Positions 17,525 through 25,252 of a stretch of DNA of 64,000 nt are shown here, one piece after another (the stretch's first letter is position 1; each line of letters opens with the position of its first letter). The notes beneath the pieces were generated by a model, which saw nothing but the letters and a program-made list of their open reading frames with translations, had not been told where the DNA came from and did not search any database. The position numbers and the translations under genes were made by a program. Origin of the DNA: Fimenecus sp045593555 (GTDB taxonomy: Bacteria > Bacillota > Clostridia > Oscillospirales > Acutalibacteraceae); assembly GCA_045593555.1 (NCBI GenBank), contig JAZNWU010000010.1:62001-126000 (forward strand), given 5' to 3'.

Positions 17525-18430
17525 TTATTCGCCTACTATTTTCACTTCCGGTTCCAGCATTACACCGTGTTTTTCGTGTACAATTTTCTGAACATCTTTT
17601 ATAAGTGTAATAACATCAGTTGATGTTGCTCCACCTTTGTTGATTACAAAGCCTGCGTGCTTTTCACTCACCTGTGCTCCACCGACTGTATATCCTTTAA
17701 GTCCACAATCTTCAATAAGTGCTCCTGCAAAATATCCCTCAGGTCTTTTGAAAGTACTACCTGCACTTGGATATTCAAGAGGTTGTTTATCTTTTCTTCG
17801 TTGAAGCTTATCATCCATAGCTTCTTTAATATCTTTTTTATCTGCTTTTGTTAGTTTCATAACAGCAGATGTAATTACAAAGCCATTGTCTGTATATGCA
17901 CTATGACGATAACCTAAATCAAGATTTTCTTTTTCAAGCGTAGCTATATTTCCATTTTCGTCCAAATGATTTACAGAATAAAGGACATCTTTCATCTCAC
18001 CGCCATAAGCACCAGCATTCATATAAACTGCACCACCAAGAGTACCCGGAATACCGAAAGCGAACTCAAGTCCCGAAAGAGAATTCTCAAGTGCAAACAT
18101 GCAAAGGCTTTTTAAAGATGCTCCTGCCTCACAGTAAATTGTAGTATCATCAAGCAATTTGATTTCAGATAACTGTGAACCAATTTTAATAACGACACCA
18201 TTTATGCCTTTATCGGTAACTAAAAGATTTGAGCCATTGCCGATAATAAAGGGTTTTACATTATTTGAAAATGAAAATGCAACAATTTTATTAAGGTTCT
18301 CAAGAGAGTTCGGTATAATCAGTATGCTTGCATTACCGCCACATTTAAAACTTGTATATTTTTTCATAGGTGCATCTGCAATTACTTCTGCACCAATCTT
18401 TTCAGCGAATAATGCAATTTTCTTATACAC
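17525..18430 (-). CDS. murB: UDP-N-acetylmuramate dehydrogenase
   Basis: FAD/NADPH enzyme making UDP-MurNAc for peptidoglycan. The start GTG 18430 (301 residues) is preferred because GAAAGAGGG lies immediately upstream; the alternative TTG at 18448 has none. FAD-binding segment FIIGNGSNLLVTDKGINGVVI, then GLEFAFGIPGTLGGAVYMNAGAYGGE, and the type II C-terminal PSAGSTFKRPEGYFAGALIE with Ser as general acid. The LEPEVKIVGE end includes the catalytic Glu. Second gene of the hprK unit. Confidence 0.96.
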   Translation of the reverse strand: MYKKIALFAEKIGAEVIADAPMKKYTSFKCGGNASILIIPNSLENLNKIVAFSFSNNVKPFIIGNGSNLLVTDKGINGVVIKIGSQLSEIKLLDDTTIYCEAGASLKSLCMFALENSLSGLEFAFGIPGTLGGAVYMNAGAYGGEMKDVLYSVNHLDENGNIATLEKENLDLGYRHSAYTDNGFVITSAVMKLTKADKKDIKEAMDDKLQRRKDKQPLEYPSAGSTFKRPEGYFAGALIEDCGLKGYTVGGAQVSEKHAGFVINKGGATSTDVITLIKDVQKIVHEKHGVMLEPEVKIVGE

Positions 18431-18448
18431 TGATATACCCTCTTTCAA

Positions 18449-19417
18449 TTAATAATTTTGCCAGATATCAATTTCCTGCGCTTTTGGCTCATAACCGTCA
18501 TCCATACCAAGGTGATGAAGAAGCTCACGAGCAGCGTTATATCCCATTTTCTTTTGTCTGTTGTTCATAGCAGCACATTCAATAATTACTGCAAGGTTAC
18601 GACCAGGCTTAACAGGAACAACCGTAAGTGGAATTTTAACATCCATAATATTTATGTATTCATTATCAAGTCCCATACGGTCATATACCTTTGAACTATC
18701 CCAAGGCTCAAGTTGAATAACCATATTGATTTTTTCAGTAAGTTTAACTGCACCCATACCAAAAAGACGACGTGCATTGATAATACCTATTCCTCGAAGT
18801 TCGATAAAATGACGGATATTATCAGGTGCAGAGCCAACAAGTGTCTTTGCAGATGCTTTTCTTATTTCAACAGCATCATCAGCGATAAGGCGATGACCAC
18901 GCTTGATAAGCTCAATAGCAGTTTCGCTTTTACCAACACCACTGTCACCGACAATAAGAACGCCTTCACCATAAACCTCAACGAGAACGCCGTGACGAGT
19001 GATACGAGGAGCAAGTGCTGTGCCAAGGAAATAGATAAGAGTTGACATACTTGCTGATGTTGCTTCAGCAGTTCTTAAAATCGGAACATGATATTTTTCA
19101 GCAGCCTCAGTCATACCCTCCAGAGGTTCCATACTTCTTGTAATAATAACAACAGATGGCTGTTTACTGAAAAGTCTGTCAATACATTCAAGTTGTTGTT
19201 CTTTACTGAATGATTTTACAAACTCAAATTCTGAAAAACCAAGATACTGAACACGAGCCGGGTCAAAATATTTATCATTACCTGCAAGTAAAAGTCCCGG
19301 TCTGTTAACTTCCTGAGATGTTATTGAAAGTTCAGATGCGTCACAAGGTAAATATATTGTTTCAAAACCAAATTCAGTTATAATTTTTTCTAAAGAAACA
19401 GAATACTTTGATGCCAA
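18449..19417 (-). CDS. hprK: HPr kinase/phosphorylase
   Basis: Bifunctional enzyme that phosphorylates HPr on Ser46 and drives catabolite repression. 322 residues, starting at TTG 19417 after GGGGAGAT. Walker A GDSGVGKS at 157-164, the H/D-containing KRGHRLIADDAVEI, and the RGIGIINARRLFG HPrK signature are present. Together with rapZ and whiA it heads a conserved Firmicutes regulatory cluster. Its promoter (19455-19483) has a palindrome in the spacer. Confidence 0.96.
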   Translation of the reverse strand: MASKYSVSLEKIITEFGFETIYLPCDASELSITSQEVNRPGLLLAGNDKYFDPARVQYLGFSEFEFVKSFSKEQQLECIDRLFSKQPSVVIITRSMEPLEGMTEAAEKYHVPILRTAEATSASMSTLIYFLGTALAPRITRHGVLVEVYGEGVLIVGDSGVGKSETAIELIKRGHRLIADDAVEIRKASAKTLVGSAPDNIRHFIELRGIGIINARRLFGMGAVKLTEKINMVIQLEPWDSSKVYDRMGLDNEYINIMDVKIPLTVVPVKPGRNLAVIIECAAMNNRQKKMGYNAARELLHHLGMDDGYEPKAQEIDIWQNY

Positions 19418-19454
19418 AACGCCTATCTCCCCTTTATAAGAATATATTTAAATT

Positions 19455-19483
19455 ATTATATAACATTCTATCAGAATTTCCAA
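19455..19483 (-). promoter_or_regulatory. Sigma-A promoter of the hprK operon with spacer palindrome
   Basis: Minus strand: -35 TTGGAA (19478-19483), 17-bp spacer, -10 TATAAT (19455-19460). The inverted repeat ATTCT-ATC-AGAAT (19465-19477) fills most of the spacer and could bind a repressor. Confidence 0.65.
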
Positions 19484-19533
19484 TAGTTTTTTTGCATTTT
19501 ATTAACTTTTTTATTGCCAATCTGTAAACATTG

Positions 19534-19561
19534 TTGCAAAAGCAAATCAATTTGATATAAT
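19534..19561 (+). promoter_or_regulatory. Sigma-A promoter of the 182-aa protein gene
   Basis: -35 TTGCAA (19534-19539), 16-bp spacer, -10 TATAAT (19556-19561), about 20 bp before the ATG at 19581. Confidence 0.6.
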
Positions 19562-19580
19562 TTGAATCAGAGGTGATATT

Positions 19581-20129
19581 ATGAAAAAAGGAATAAAAAT
19601 TTTTCTTAGCATCTTTCTCGTTATCACAATTATTTTTGCAGGTCTATTCTGGTGGTGGTCTGGATTCTTCTACAGTACAAGTTCAAGATATTATAAAGAA
19701 ATAAGCAGTTCGGAGTATTCTCCACTCCCTACCGTCGATTCATTACCAGAACATATATCTGTTAAATACAAATATTTTAAAGATTATATGGGAATTTGGG
19801 AATCCAAAGCATACACAATGATAGTTGAATATAATGAAGAAACATATAAAAAGCAGAAAGCAACTCTTTATGAATCTTATGAAAAATTATGTGATTGGAC
19901 GAATACCGACGATGAAAACGATTATCCTTTAGAGAAAAAAGAAACGATACCGTTTGAATTTAAAGAGTTTTTCTTTGTAATGTATTCAGATGATTATCCT
20001 CATAATATATATTTCATAGGCACAAATGACAAGACAAATCAAATTGCATATATTTATTTTTACGACCACGATTTAGATTACATAGGCAAATCCTATTCTG
20101 AATTTCTTGATGAGAATTGTGGCTGGTAA
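19581..20129 (+). CDS. Membrane-anchored hypothetical protein
   Basis: 182 residues. A lysine-rich start and one hydrophobic helix (about 6-28, rich in Trp at its end, FWWWSGFF) anchor an acidic, aromatic-rich extracytoplasmic domain. No family is recognised. The domain has many Tyr/Phe/Trp and Asp/Glu residues and two late cysteine-free beta-like stretches (FFFVMYSDDYPHNIYFIG, YIYFYDHDLDYIG). It is a single gene between its own promoter and terminator, divergent from hprK. RBS GAGGTGA. Possibly a secreted or surface-attached protein of narrow distribution. Confidence 0.7.
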   Translation: MKKGIKIFLSIFLVITIIFAGLFWWWSGFFYSTSSRYYKEISSSEYSPLPTVDSLPEHISVKYKYFKDYMGIWESKAYTMIVEYNEETYKKQKATLYESYEKLCDWTNTDDENDYPLEKKETIPFEFKEFFFVMYSDDYPHNIYFIGTNDKTNQIAYIYFYDHDLDYIGKSYSEFLDENCGW

Positions 20130-20133
20130 AACC

Positions 20134-20166
20134 GAACCCGACAGGATATTTCCCGTCGGGTTCTTT
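20134..20166 (+). terminator. Intrinsic terminator after the 182-aa gene
   Basis: GAACCCGAC (20134-20142) and GTCGGGTTC (20155-20163) form a 9-bp GC-rich stem, followed by TTT. Confidence 0.75.
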
Positions 20167-20182
20167 AAGTTACGAAAATAGG

Positions 20183-20377
20183 TTATTTCATATTTTCTTC
20201 GTATGACTTAATCATCTTTTTAACCATCTGACCGCCGACACTACCTGCCTGCTTTGAAGTAAGGTCACCGTTGTAGCCCTGCTTAAGGTTTACGCCAACT
20301 TCTGAAGCTGCTTCCATCTTGAAACGGTCGAGAGCTTCACGAGCCTCTGGTACTACGTTCTTATTACCTCTTGACAT
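20183..20377 (-). CDS. Alpha/beta-type small acid-soluble spore protein
   Basis: 64 residues that saturate and protect DNA in the dormant spore. It carries the two family signatures: KMEAASEVGVNL, which includes the GPR cleavage site (Glu-Ala bond, at the position of the family's usual Glu-Ile/Phe), and GYNGDLTSKQAGSVGGQMVKKMI. It begins MSRGNKNVVPEAREALDRFK after AAGGGGTG. A forespore-type -10 element CATAATA is upstream (20440-20446). It is the substrate of the GPR protease encoded at 27571. Confidence 0.96.
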   Translation of the reverse strand: MSRGNKNVVPEAREALDRFKMEAASEVGVNLKQGYNGDLTSKQAGSVGGQMVKKMIKSYEENMK

Positions 20378-20439
20378 CTGAATACACCCCTTATCAATTA
20401 AAGTTTTATATTAATTGCGTTTGCAATAGTATTATGAGC

Positions 20440-20446
20440 ATTTCAG
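20440..20446 (-). promoter_or_regulatory. Candidate sigma-G/F -10 element upstream of the SASP gene
   Basis: Minus-strand CATAATA matches the forespore -10 consensus CATnMTA, but no clear GYATR -35 is seen 16-18 bp upstream (best match TAATA). An ATTGC-GTTT-GCAAT hairpin lies just downstream of it. Confidence 0.4.
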
Positions 20447-20471
20447 ATACATTTATTATTGATAATTTTTG

Positions 20472-21338
20472 TTAATTCGACACATAATCTCTTAATGAAC
20501 AAAATTTATATCCCTGACGTTTTGCTTCGTCAATTATATTGTCCAAAGCATTCGCATTATCAGGTGAAACTGAGTGTAAAAGTATTACAGCACCAGGATG
20601 AAGTCTTGAAACAACTGTATCATAAGCGTACTGCTCACCTTTTTGACTATTCAAGTCCCAATCAGCATAAGCTAATGACCAGAAAACACTTGTGTAGCCT
20701 AAAGAATTAACGGTATTTAATGCTGTATCCGTATATTCACCTTTAGGAAATCGGAAATAAGGTTCACAATAATTAAAGTTTTCTTTCAAATAGTTTTCCA
20801 TACCCTTGATTTCTTCCGTCATCTGTTCTGTCCCGATTTCTGCAAAAGACGGATGTGTTACAGAGTGATTTCCCACAATATGACCTTCGGCTATCATTCT
20901 TTTAATTAAATCAGGATTTTCCTTAACCTGTGGCAAAGTACAGAAGAATGCCGCAGTAACCTTCTTTTCTTTTAGAATATCAAGAATTTTTGATGTGTAA
21001 CCATTTTCATAACCACAGTCAAAGGTCAGATATAAAACCTTTTCCTTTGATTTGGTATCAAGACAAAATGCGTTAAAATCATTATCATCAAAATATTTCT
21101 GTGCATTTATTGATATTTCATTTGCAACACCATTTTTTGCAACACCATAGCTATGAGATTTCTTTGCATTTGTACTTTGAAGCATAGGTTCGGGTGAAAC
21201 TGATGTTTCGTTATTATTCTTAACTGTTGATGTTTCTGAACTTGTTTCAGGCTTATAATCTCGTGCAGTTTTTCTTTCACAAGAAGATAATAAACAAATA
21301 ACAAGAATTACACAAATTACTTTAACAATACTTTTCAT
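20472..21338 (-). CDS. Lipoprotein polysaccharide deacetylase (PdaA-like)
   Basis: 288 residues. Signal peptide with lipobox LLSSC (lipidated Cys20), a Ser/Thr-rich linker, then a NodB domain: motif 1 TFDCGYENG (catalytic Asp107), motif 2 GNHSVTHPSF (His158, His162, metal site), motif 3 RFPKGEYTD, and motif 5 ILLHSV. The DCGYENG form is typical of PdaA, the muramic-acid deacetylase that makes spore-cortex muramic lactam. That reading fits the SASP gene lying 95 bp downstream on the same strand. The substrate remains an inference; a vegetative peptidoglycan deacetylase is the alternative. Confidence 0.85.
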   Translation of the reverse strand: MKSIVKVICVILVICLLSSCERKTARDYKPETSSETSTVKNNNETSVSPEPMLQSTNAKKSHSYGVAKNGVANEISINAQKYFDDNDFNAFCLDTKSKEKVLYLTFDCGYENGYTSKILDILKEKKVTAAFFCTLPQVKENPDLIKRMIAEGHIVGNHSVTHPSFAEIGTEQMTEEIKGMENYLKENFNYCEPYFRFPKGEYTDTALNTVNSLGYTSVFWSLAYADWDLNSQKGEQYAYDTVVSRLHPGAVILLHSVSPDNANALDNIIDEAKRQGYKFCSLRDYVSN

Positions 21339-21349
21339 TTGCGTGCCTC

Positions 21350-21529
21350 TTACTTCATCATCTTGTTAACGCTGTCAACAACATCATTTACTGTGCTCAT
21401 TGCTTTCTTGGCAGTTTTCTTCATCTTCTTTTTTGTGCCTTTGTCAGTCATTGAGTTTGTTACTGCCATAGCTGCCGTACCTGCAAGCATACCTGCACCT
21501 ACAACTTTACCAACTTGTTTCTTATCCAT
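21350..21529 (-). CDS. Small hypothetical protein with Gly/Ala helix
   Basis: 59 residues, start ATG 21529 after AAAGGAG. A hydrophobic Gly/Ala-rich segment (VVGAGMLAGTAAMAVTNSM) is followed by a strongly basic stretch (KGTKKKMKKTAKKAM) and an amphipathic end. It resembles short YtxH-like or membrane-associated stress proteins, but no family is certain. It lies 11 nt upstream of the deacetylase gene, probably cotranscribed. A long inverted repeat occupies its leader. Confidence 0.6.
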   Translation of the reverse strand: MDKKQVGKVVGAGMLAGTAAMAVTNSMTDKGTKKKMKKTAKKAMSTVNDVVDSVNKMMK

Positions 21530-21540
21530 ATTCTTTCTCC

Positions 21541-21597
21541 TTTCTTTCAAATTTTGCTCAACAAATTTCATTGAGCAAAAATATTTTTTGAAAGAAA
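21541..21597 (-). repeat. Long two-part inverted repeat in the leader of the 59-aa gene
   Basis: TTTCTTTCAAA (21541-21551) pairs with TTTGAAAGAAA (21587-21597), and inside it TTTTGCTCAA (21552-21561) pairs with TTGAGCAAAA (21571-21580). The loop is 9 nt, with a 6-nt one-sided bulge. On the minus strand its 3' foot abuts the ribosome site of the 21350-21529 gene. Confidence 0.75.
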
Positions 21598-21688
21598 ACA
21601 AAAAAAATTATCAAATTGTGTTTTAAATTATTTCTAAAAATGTTATTATATTTTTAAGTTTGAAATTTTTAAAATTAAGGTGATAAAA

Positions 21689-22195
21689 ATGACATTAAAT
21701 ATAGTAATGGTTGAACCTGAAATTCCACAGAACACAGGTAATGTTGCCCGTACTTGTGCTGCAACAGGTGCAAGACTTCATCTTGTGGGCAAAATGGGTT
21801 TTACTCCTGATGATAAGAAACTAAAAAGAGCAGGACTTGACTATTGGTATCTTCTTGATATTACTTATTACGACACTATGGAAGAATTTTTTGAAAAAAA
21901 CAAAGGTGGAAATTTTTTCTATTTTTCAACAAAAGCACAGAAAAGACATTCTGATGTTTCATATCCTGATAATACATATCTTGTCTTTGGTAAGGAAACT
22001 GCAGGACTTCCTGAAAAACTGCTTTTTGAGAATGCTGATAAGTGTGTAAGAATTCCAATGATTGATGAGGCAAGAAGCCTTAATCTTTCAAATGCAGTTG
22101 CAATCGGTGTTTATGAAACACTCCGACAATGGGATTATCCACAGTTGCTTGAAAGTGGAAAATTGAGAGAATATCTTTGGAGTGACCAGCAGTAA
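21689..22195 (+). CDS. trmL: tRNA (cytidine/uridine-34 2'-O)-methyltransferase TrmL
   Basis: SPOUT-family methyltransferase for the wobble base of tRNA-Leu. The start ATG 21689 (168 residues) follows AAGGTGAT. Knot-fold motifs are NIVMVEPEIPQNTGNVARTCAATGARLHLVG at the start, YLVFGKETAGLP (SAM site) and RIPM.EARSLNLSNAVAIGVYE. Standard length. It is transcribed opposite to its upstream neighbour and ends at the terminator 22249-22287. Confidence 0.95.
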   Translation: MTLNIVMVEPEIPQNTGNVARTCAATGARLHLVGKMGFTPDDKKLKRAGLDYWYLLDITYYDTMEEFFEKNKGGNFFYFSTKAQKRHSDVSYPDNTYLVFGKETAGLPEKLLFENADKCVRIPMIDEARSLNLSNAVAIGVYETLRQWDYPQLLESGKLREYLWSDQQ

Positions 22196-22226
22196 AGTGC
22201 AAAATGCAAAACGCAAAGTGCAAAAT
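22196..22226 (+). repeat. 31-bp TGCAAAA-type intergenic repeat, copy 1
   Basis: Begins 1 nt after the trmL stop. It consists of four degenerate units around (T/C)GCAAA(A/G). An exact reverse-complement copy is at 54986-55016. Confidence 0.9.
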
Positions 22227-22248
22227 CATTAAAAACTTAGTTACATAT

Positions 22249-22287
22249 AAAAACGCATCCGACTTCGATTAGTCAGATGCGTTTTTT
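22249..22287. terminator. Terminator between trmL and the histidine kinase gene
   Basis: Stem AAACGCATC/GATGCGTTT plus GAC/GTC with one mismatch, loop TTCGATTA, then TTTTTT on the plus strand and A-rich on the other side, so it can act for both convergent genes. Confidence 0.75.
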
Positions 22288-22323
22288 GGCTCGTCGGGGA
22301 CGCTGACCCCTACGAAAATTTTG

Positions 22324-24381
22324 TTATTCACTTAATGGAAATGTCAAACGGACTTTGAATAGGTCGCCATCAATTTGAATGTCAAGCTTACCTTTTTGGA
22401 CTTCAGTAAGACTTTTTGCAATTGAAAGACCCAAACCACTACCTTCTGTATTTCGTGAACTGTCACCACGGACAAAGCGTTCCATAAGTTCGTCGCCTGA
22501 AATATTAAGCGGGTCTTTTGAAATATTACGGAAACTTATTTCTGCAAACTTACCATTGCGTTTTGCATCAATATAAACTCGAGTTCCTGACTGGGCATAT
22601 TTTGCAATATTGTTAAGTATATTATCGAACACTCGCCACATATGACGGTTATCTGCCATAACAAACAGTGTTTCATCTGTCTTATTAAGAATTACCTGCA
22701 GATTATTCTGTTCAAATCGTTCTTCATATTCACCGAGAGCTTGTGAAAGTAAAATTCCCAACTCAAATTTCAAAAGGTTAACATTAATATTGCCTGTTGA
22801 TGCTTTTGAGGCTTCAAGCAAGTCGTCAATTAACTTTTTAAGTCTTGTTGATTGACGAGAAAGAACATCTATATACTCTTTGGCTGTTTCGTTTTCGATT
22901 TTCTCTTTTTCAAGTAAATCAACATAGTTTATGATTGAAGTCAAAGGGGTTTTAATATCATGAGAAACATTTGTTATAAGTTCGGTTTTAAAGCGTTCTG
23001 ATTTCATCTGCTCTGCAACTGCTTTTTGAATACCATCACTCATATTGTTGATATTTTCTGCGTGGTCTTTTAAGTCAAGGAAAAGGTATTTTGTATCAAT
23101 CTTTTTATACACATTACCGTTTGCAATATCTTCTGTACCTTTTTTAATGTCTTTGAGAAGAATTGCAACAAGGATAATACCGACACCAAGGATACCATTG
23201 ATAATAAATGTAGCAGGCCACCAAACGCCCCATTCAAGTGTAAGAATTATGAATTCCACAAGCATTATAACAACTACTGCAAAAACTGTTTTCCAAACAA
23301 GTGGGATTTTACGAAGTAAACTTCCAAAAGTTTTTATTACTTTTACAAATCCGGTCCATATTTTCTTTAAGACCTTGATAATCAACATAACGATTTTATA
23401 TATTATTGTTGATTTGATAAATGTTGATGTTTTAAAGCGTACTGATATTGTCATTAAAAGAATTGCAAGCAAGACGAAATCAATGAAAACACCTATAATG
23501 CAAAGCACTATTAATAGTGGCAGTATTTCATAAAAGAAGCTATTGTAATACCACCAATCATCTATAGTTTCATAAATAGCATACCATGCTATAAACAGTA
23601 AAAAAGTTAAGCCACCATAAACAGCCGTTAGAATATCAACAGGTAATTTATCAAATTTGGAAATGTAAATGTCATCAGACTTTTCCGTATGACCTGCAAT
23701 ACAAAGAAGAATTATGAAAAACAGCAAAGACAATACTGATGAAATTGCTGCTACGATATAAAAAACAGTTTCATGTTTTGCAACAAAATCATAGAATTCA
23801 CCTATATAATAAATAAAATCTTTTACGATTGGTTGAGCCTTATAACACACAGTTACGGTGTATGATTTATCATCATAATATTGGGATGTACTCGGAACAG
23901 TTTCAGGTTCAAAAATCCCTTCATCTGTTATATGAACACTTGTTGTTTCTTCTTCATATGTTTCTTTTATTATTTCATCTTTATTTCTGTATTCTTCTTT
24001 TAAAACAGAAAAACTTCTTCCGAAAGAAACGGTCAGTTCTCCTGCTGACTCATCAATTGAAGAATAAGCAATATCCCCATTTTCATCTTTAATTTCATAA
24101 AGAATATTCTCTGAAAAATTAGGAGCAAAAGAATTATAGGAATACTCGTTATCTATACCGTATTTCACATATTCTTCATATCCTTCTCTTATTCTGTGTT
24201 CATAATTATATAAGAAGCCTTCAAGATATCTGTTTCTGTTTTCTACCTGTTCTTTTGCTGACGAAACAAATGCTTCTGAACCAATTCCAAAAAGAATACA
24301 TGCACCTGACAACAATAAAGTGGTCATAAATACTGCGAAAAGAACAACTGCGATGCACTTAACAACAAAATTGTTTTTCAT
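22324..24381 (-). CDS. Sensor histidine kinase with multi-helix membrane module
   Basis: 685 residues. TM1 (about 8-33), an extracellular region of about 170 residues (35-204), then about five more helices (205-229, 250-270, 284-312, 365-384, 390-410), a HAMP-like linker (DIKKGTEDIANGNVYKK), HisKA with phospho-His474 in NVSHDIKTPLTS, and HATPase_c with the N box (NILNNIAKYAQ), FVRGD and GSGLGLSIAKSL. The kinase end is VanS-like. The extra helices between sensor and kinase are unusual; the signal is unknown. It is 4 nt from the partner response regulator. Confidence 0.92.
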   Translation of the reverse strand: MKNNFVVKCIAVVLFAVFMTTLLLSGACILFGIGSEAFVSSAKEQVENRNRYLEGFLYNYEHRIREGYEEYVKYGIDNEYSYNSFAPNFSENILYEIKDENGDIAYSSIDESAGELTVSFGRSFSVLKEEYRNKDEIIKETYEEETTSVHITDEGIFEPETVPSTSQYYDDKSYTVTVCYKAQPIVKDFIYYIGEFYDFVAKHETVFYIVAAISSVLSLLFFIILLCIAGHTEKSDDIYISKFDKLPVDILTAVYGGLTFLLFIAWYAIYETIDDWWYYNSFFYEILPLLIVLCIIGVFIDFVLLAILLMTISVRFKTSTFIKSTIIYKIVMLIIKVLKKIWTGFVKVIKTFGSLLRKIPLVWKTVFAVVVIMLVEFIILTLEWGVWWPATFIINGILGVGIILVAILLKDIKKGTEDIANGNVYKKIDTKYLFLDLKDHAENINNMSDGIQKAVAEQMKSERFKTELITNVSHDIKTPLTSIINYVDLLEKEKIENETAKEYIDVLSRQSTRLKKLIDDLLEASKASTGNINVNLLKFELGILLSQALGEYEERFEQNNLQVILNKTDETLFVMADNRHMWRVFDNILNNIAKYAQSGTRVYIDAKRNGKFAEISFRNISKDPLNISGDELMERFVRGDSSRNTEGSGLGLSIAKSLTEVQKGKLDIQIDGDLFKVRLTFPLSE

Positions 24382-24385
24382 TTTC

Positions 24386-25078
24386 TTACACCTCTTTCTT
24401 CATCTTATACCCTTGTCCCCATACTACTTTTAAGTAGCGTGGTTCGGCAGGATTGATTTCGATTTTTTCACGGAGGTGTCTTATATGTACTGCAACTGTG
24501 CTTTCTGCTCCGTATGGGTCATCCTTCCACACCTTTGTGTATATTTCCTTTGGTGAAAAAACTCTGTTTGGATTTTTCATAAGCAAGTGCAGAATTTCAT
24601 ATTCCTTTGGTGTAAGTGATACCTTTTCGCCGTCAACAGTTACCTTTTTAGCAGAATCGTCAAGCTCAATTCCACCTATGCAGATACTCTTTTCATTAAT
24701 TTTGCCACCACCAAGCATCATATAACGACGAAGCTGGGATTTTACTCTTGCCATAAGTTCAACAGGATTGAACGGTTTTGTTACATAATCGTCTGCACCG
24801 ACATTAAGTCCAAGAATCTTGTCGGTATCCTCACCTTTTGCTGTAAGCAAAATTACGGGAATGTTGCTGACTTCACGAATTTTCACCATTGATGTTATAC
24901 CATCCATAACAGGCATCATAATATCCATAATAACAAGGTGAATTTCTTCGTTTTGAACCTTTTCAAGTGCTTCTAAACCGTTGTAGGCAAGAATTGTGTT
25001 ATACCCCTCTGATTTAAGATAAATTTCAAGTGCATTGACAATATCTTTTTCATCATCACAAACAAGAATATTATACAT
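24386..25078 (-). CDS. OmpR/PhoB-family response regulator
   Basis: 230 residues from ATG 25078, which follows TTGGAGG; a 15-nt longer TTG reading would start on the ribosome site itself. The receiver domain has the acidic pair DDE (8-10), phospho-acceptor Asp52 (MDIMMPVMDG) and the TKPF lysine. The C-terminal winged-helix domain ends VHIRHLREKIEINPAEPRYLKVVWGQGYKMK. It is partner of the adjacent kinase. Direct repeats upstream (25113-25154) suggest autoregulation. Confidence 0.95.
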   Translation of the reverse strand: MYNILVCDDEKDIVNALEIYLKSEGYNTILAYNGLEALEKVQNEEIHLVIMDIMMPVMDGITSMVKIREVSNIPVILLTAKGEDTDKILGLNVGADDYVTKPFNPVELMARVKSQLRRYMMLGGGKINEKSICIGGIELDDSAKKVTVDGEKVSLTPKEYEILHLLMKNPNRVFSPKEIYTKVWKDDPYGAESTVAVHIRHLREKIEINPAEPRYLKVVWGQGYKMKKEV

Positions 25079-25097
25079 ATTTTCAACCTCCAACGGT

Positions 25098-25154
25098 ATT
25101 GTAACTGATTTATAATTAAGATAAAAGTAAGTAAATTATTAAGAATTTATTAAG
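25098..25154 (-). promoter_or_regulatory. Activator-type promoter with direct repeats for the two-component system
   Basis: Minus strand: -10 TACAAT (25098-25103) with only a weak -35 (TTTTAT) 17 bp before. Upstream are two CTTAATAA boxes 11 bp apart (25136-25143, 25147-25154) and a third CTTAATTA at 25113-25120. This is the layout of OmpR/PhoB-type binding sites. Confidence 0.5.
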
Positions 25155-25160
25155 ATAAAA

Positions 25161-25190
25161 AAGAGATTCTTCGCTATGCTCAGAATGACA
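25161..25190 (+). repeat. Intergenic repeat fragment (ATTCT...AGAAT type)
   Basis: Part of a mosaic spacer between yhaM and the response regulator. Its GAGATTCTTCGCT/GCTCAGAATGACA form is a motif I recognise from intergenic regions of Clostridia. No coding potential. Confidence 0.4.
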
Positions 25191-25222
25191 ATATTATATC
25201 AATTACATATAAAAATAGCAAC

Positions 25223-25242
25223 GGCGGGGTCAAGACCCCGCC
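25223..25242 (-). terminator. GC-rich hairpin after yhaM
   Basis: Perfect GGCGGGGTC (25223-25231)/GACCCCGCC (25234-25242) with a 2-nt loop. On the minus strand CTATTTTT follows shortly. It probably doubles as a repeat element and terminator. Confidence 0.55.
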
Positions 25243-25252
25243 CTACCGTTAC

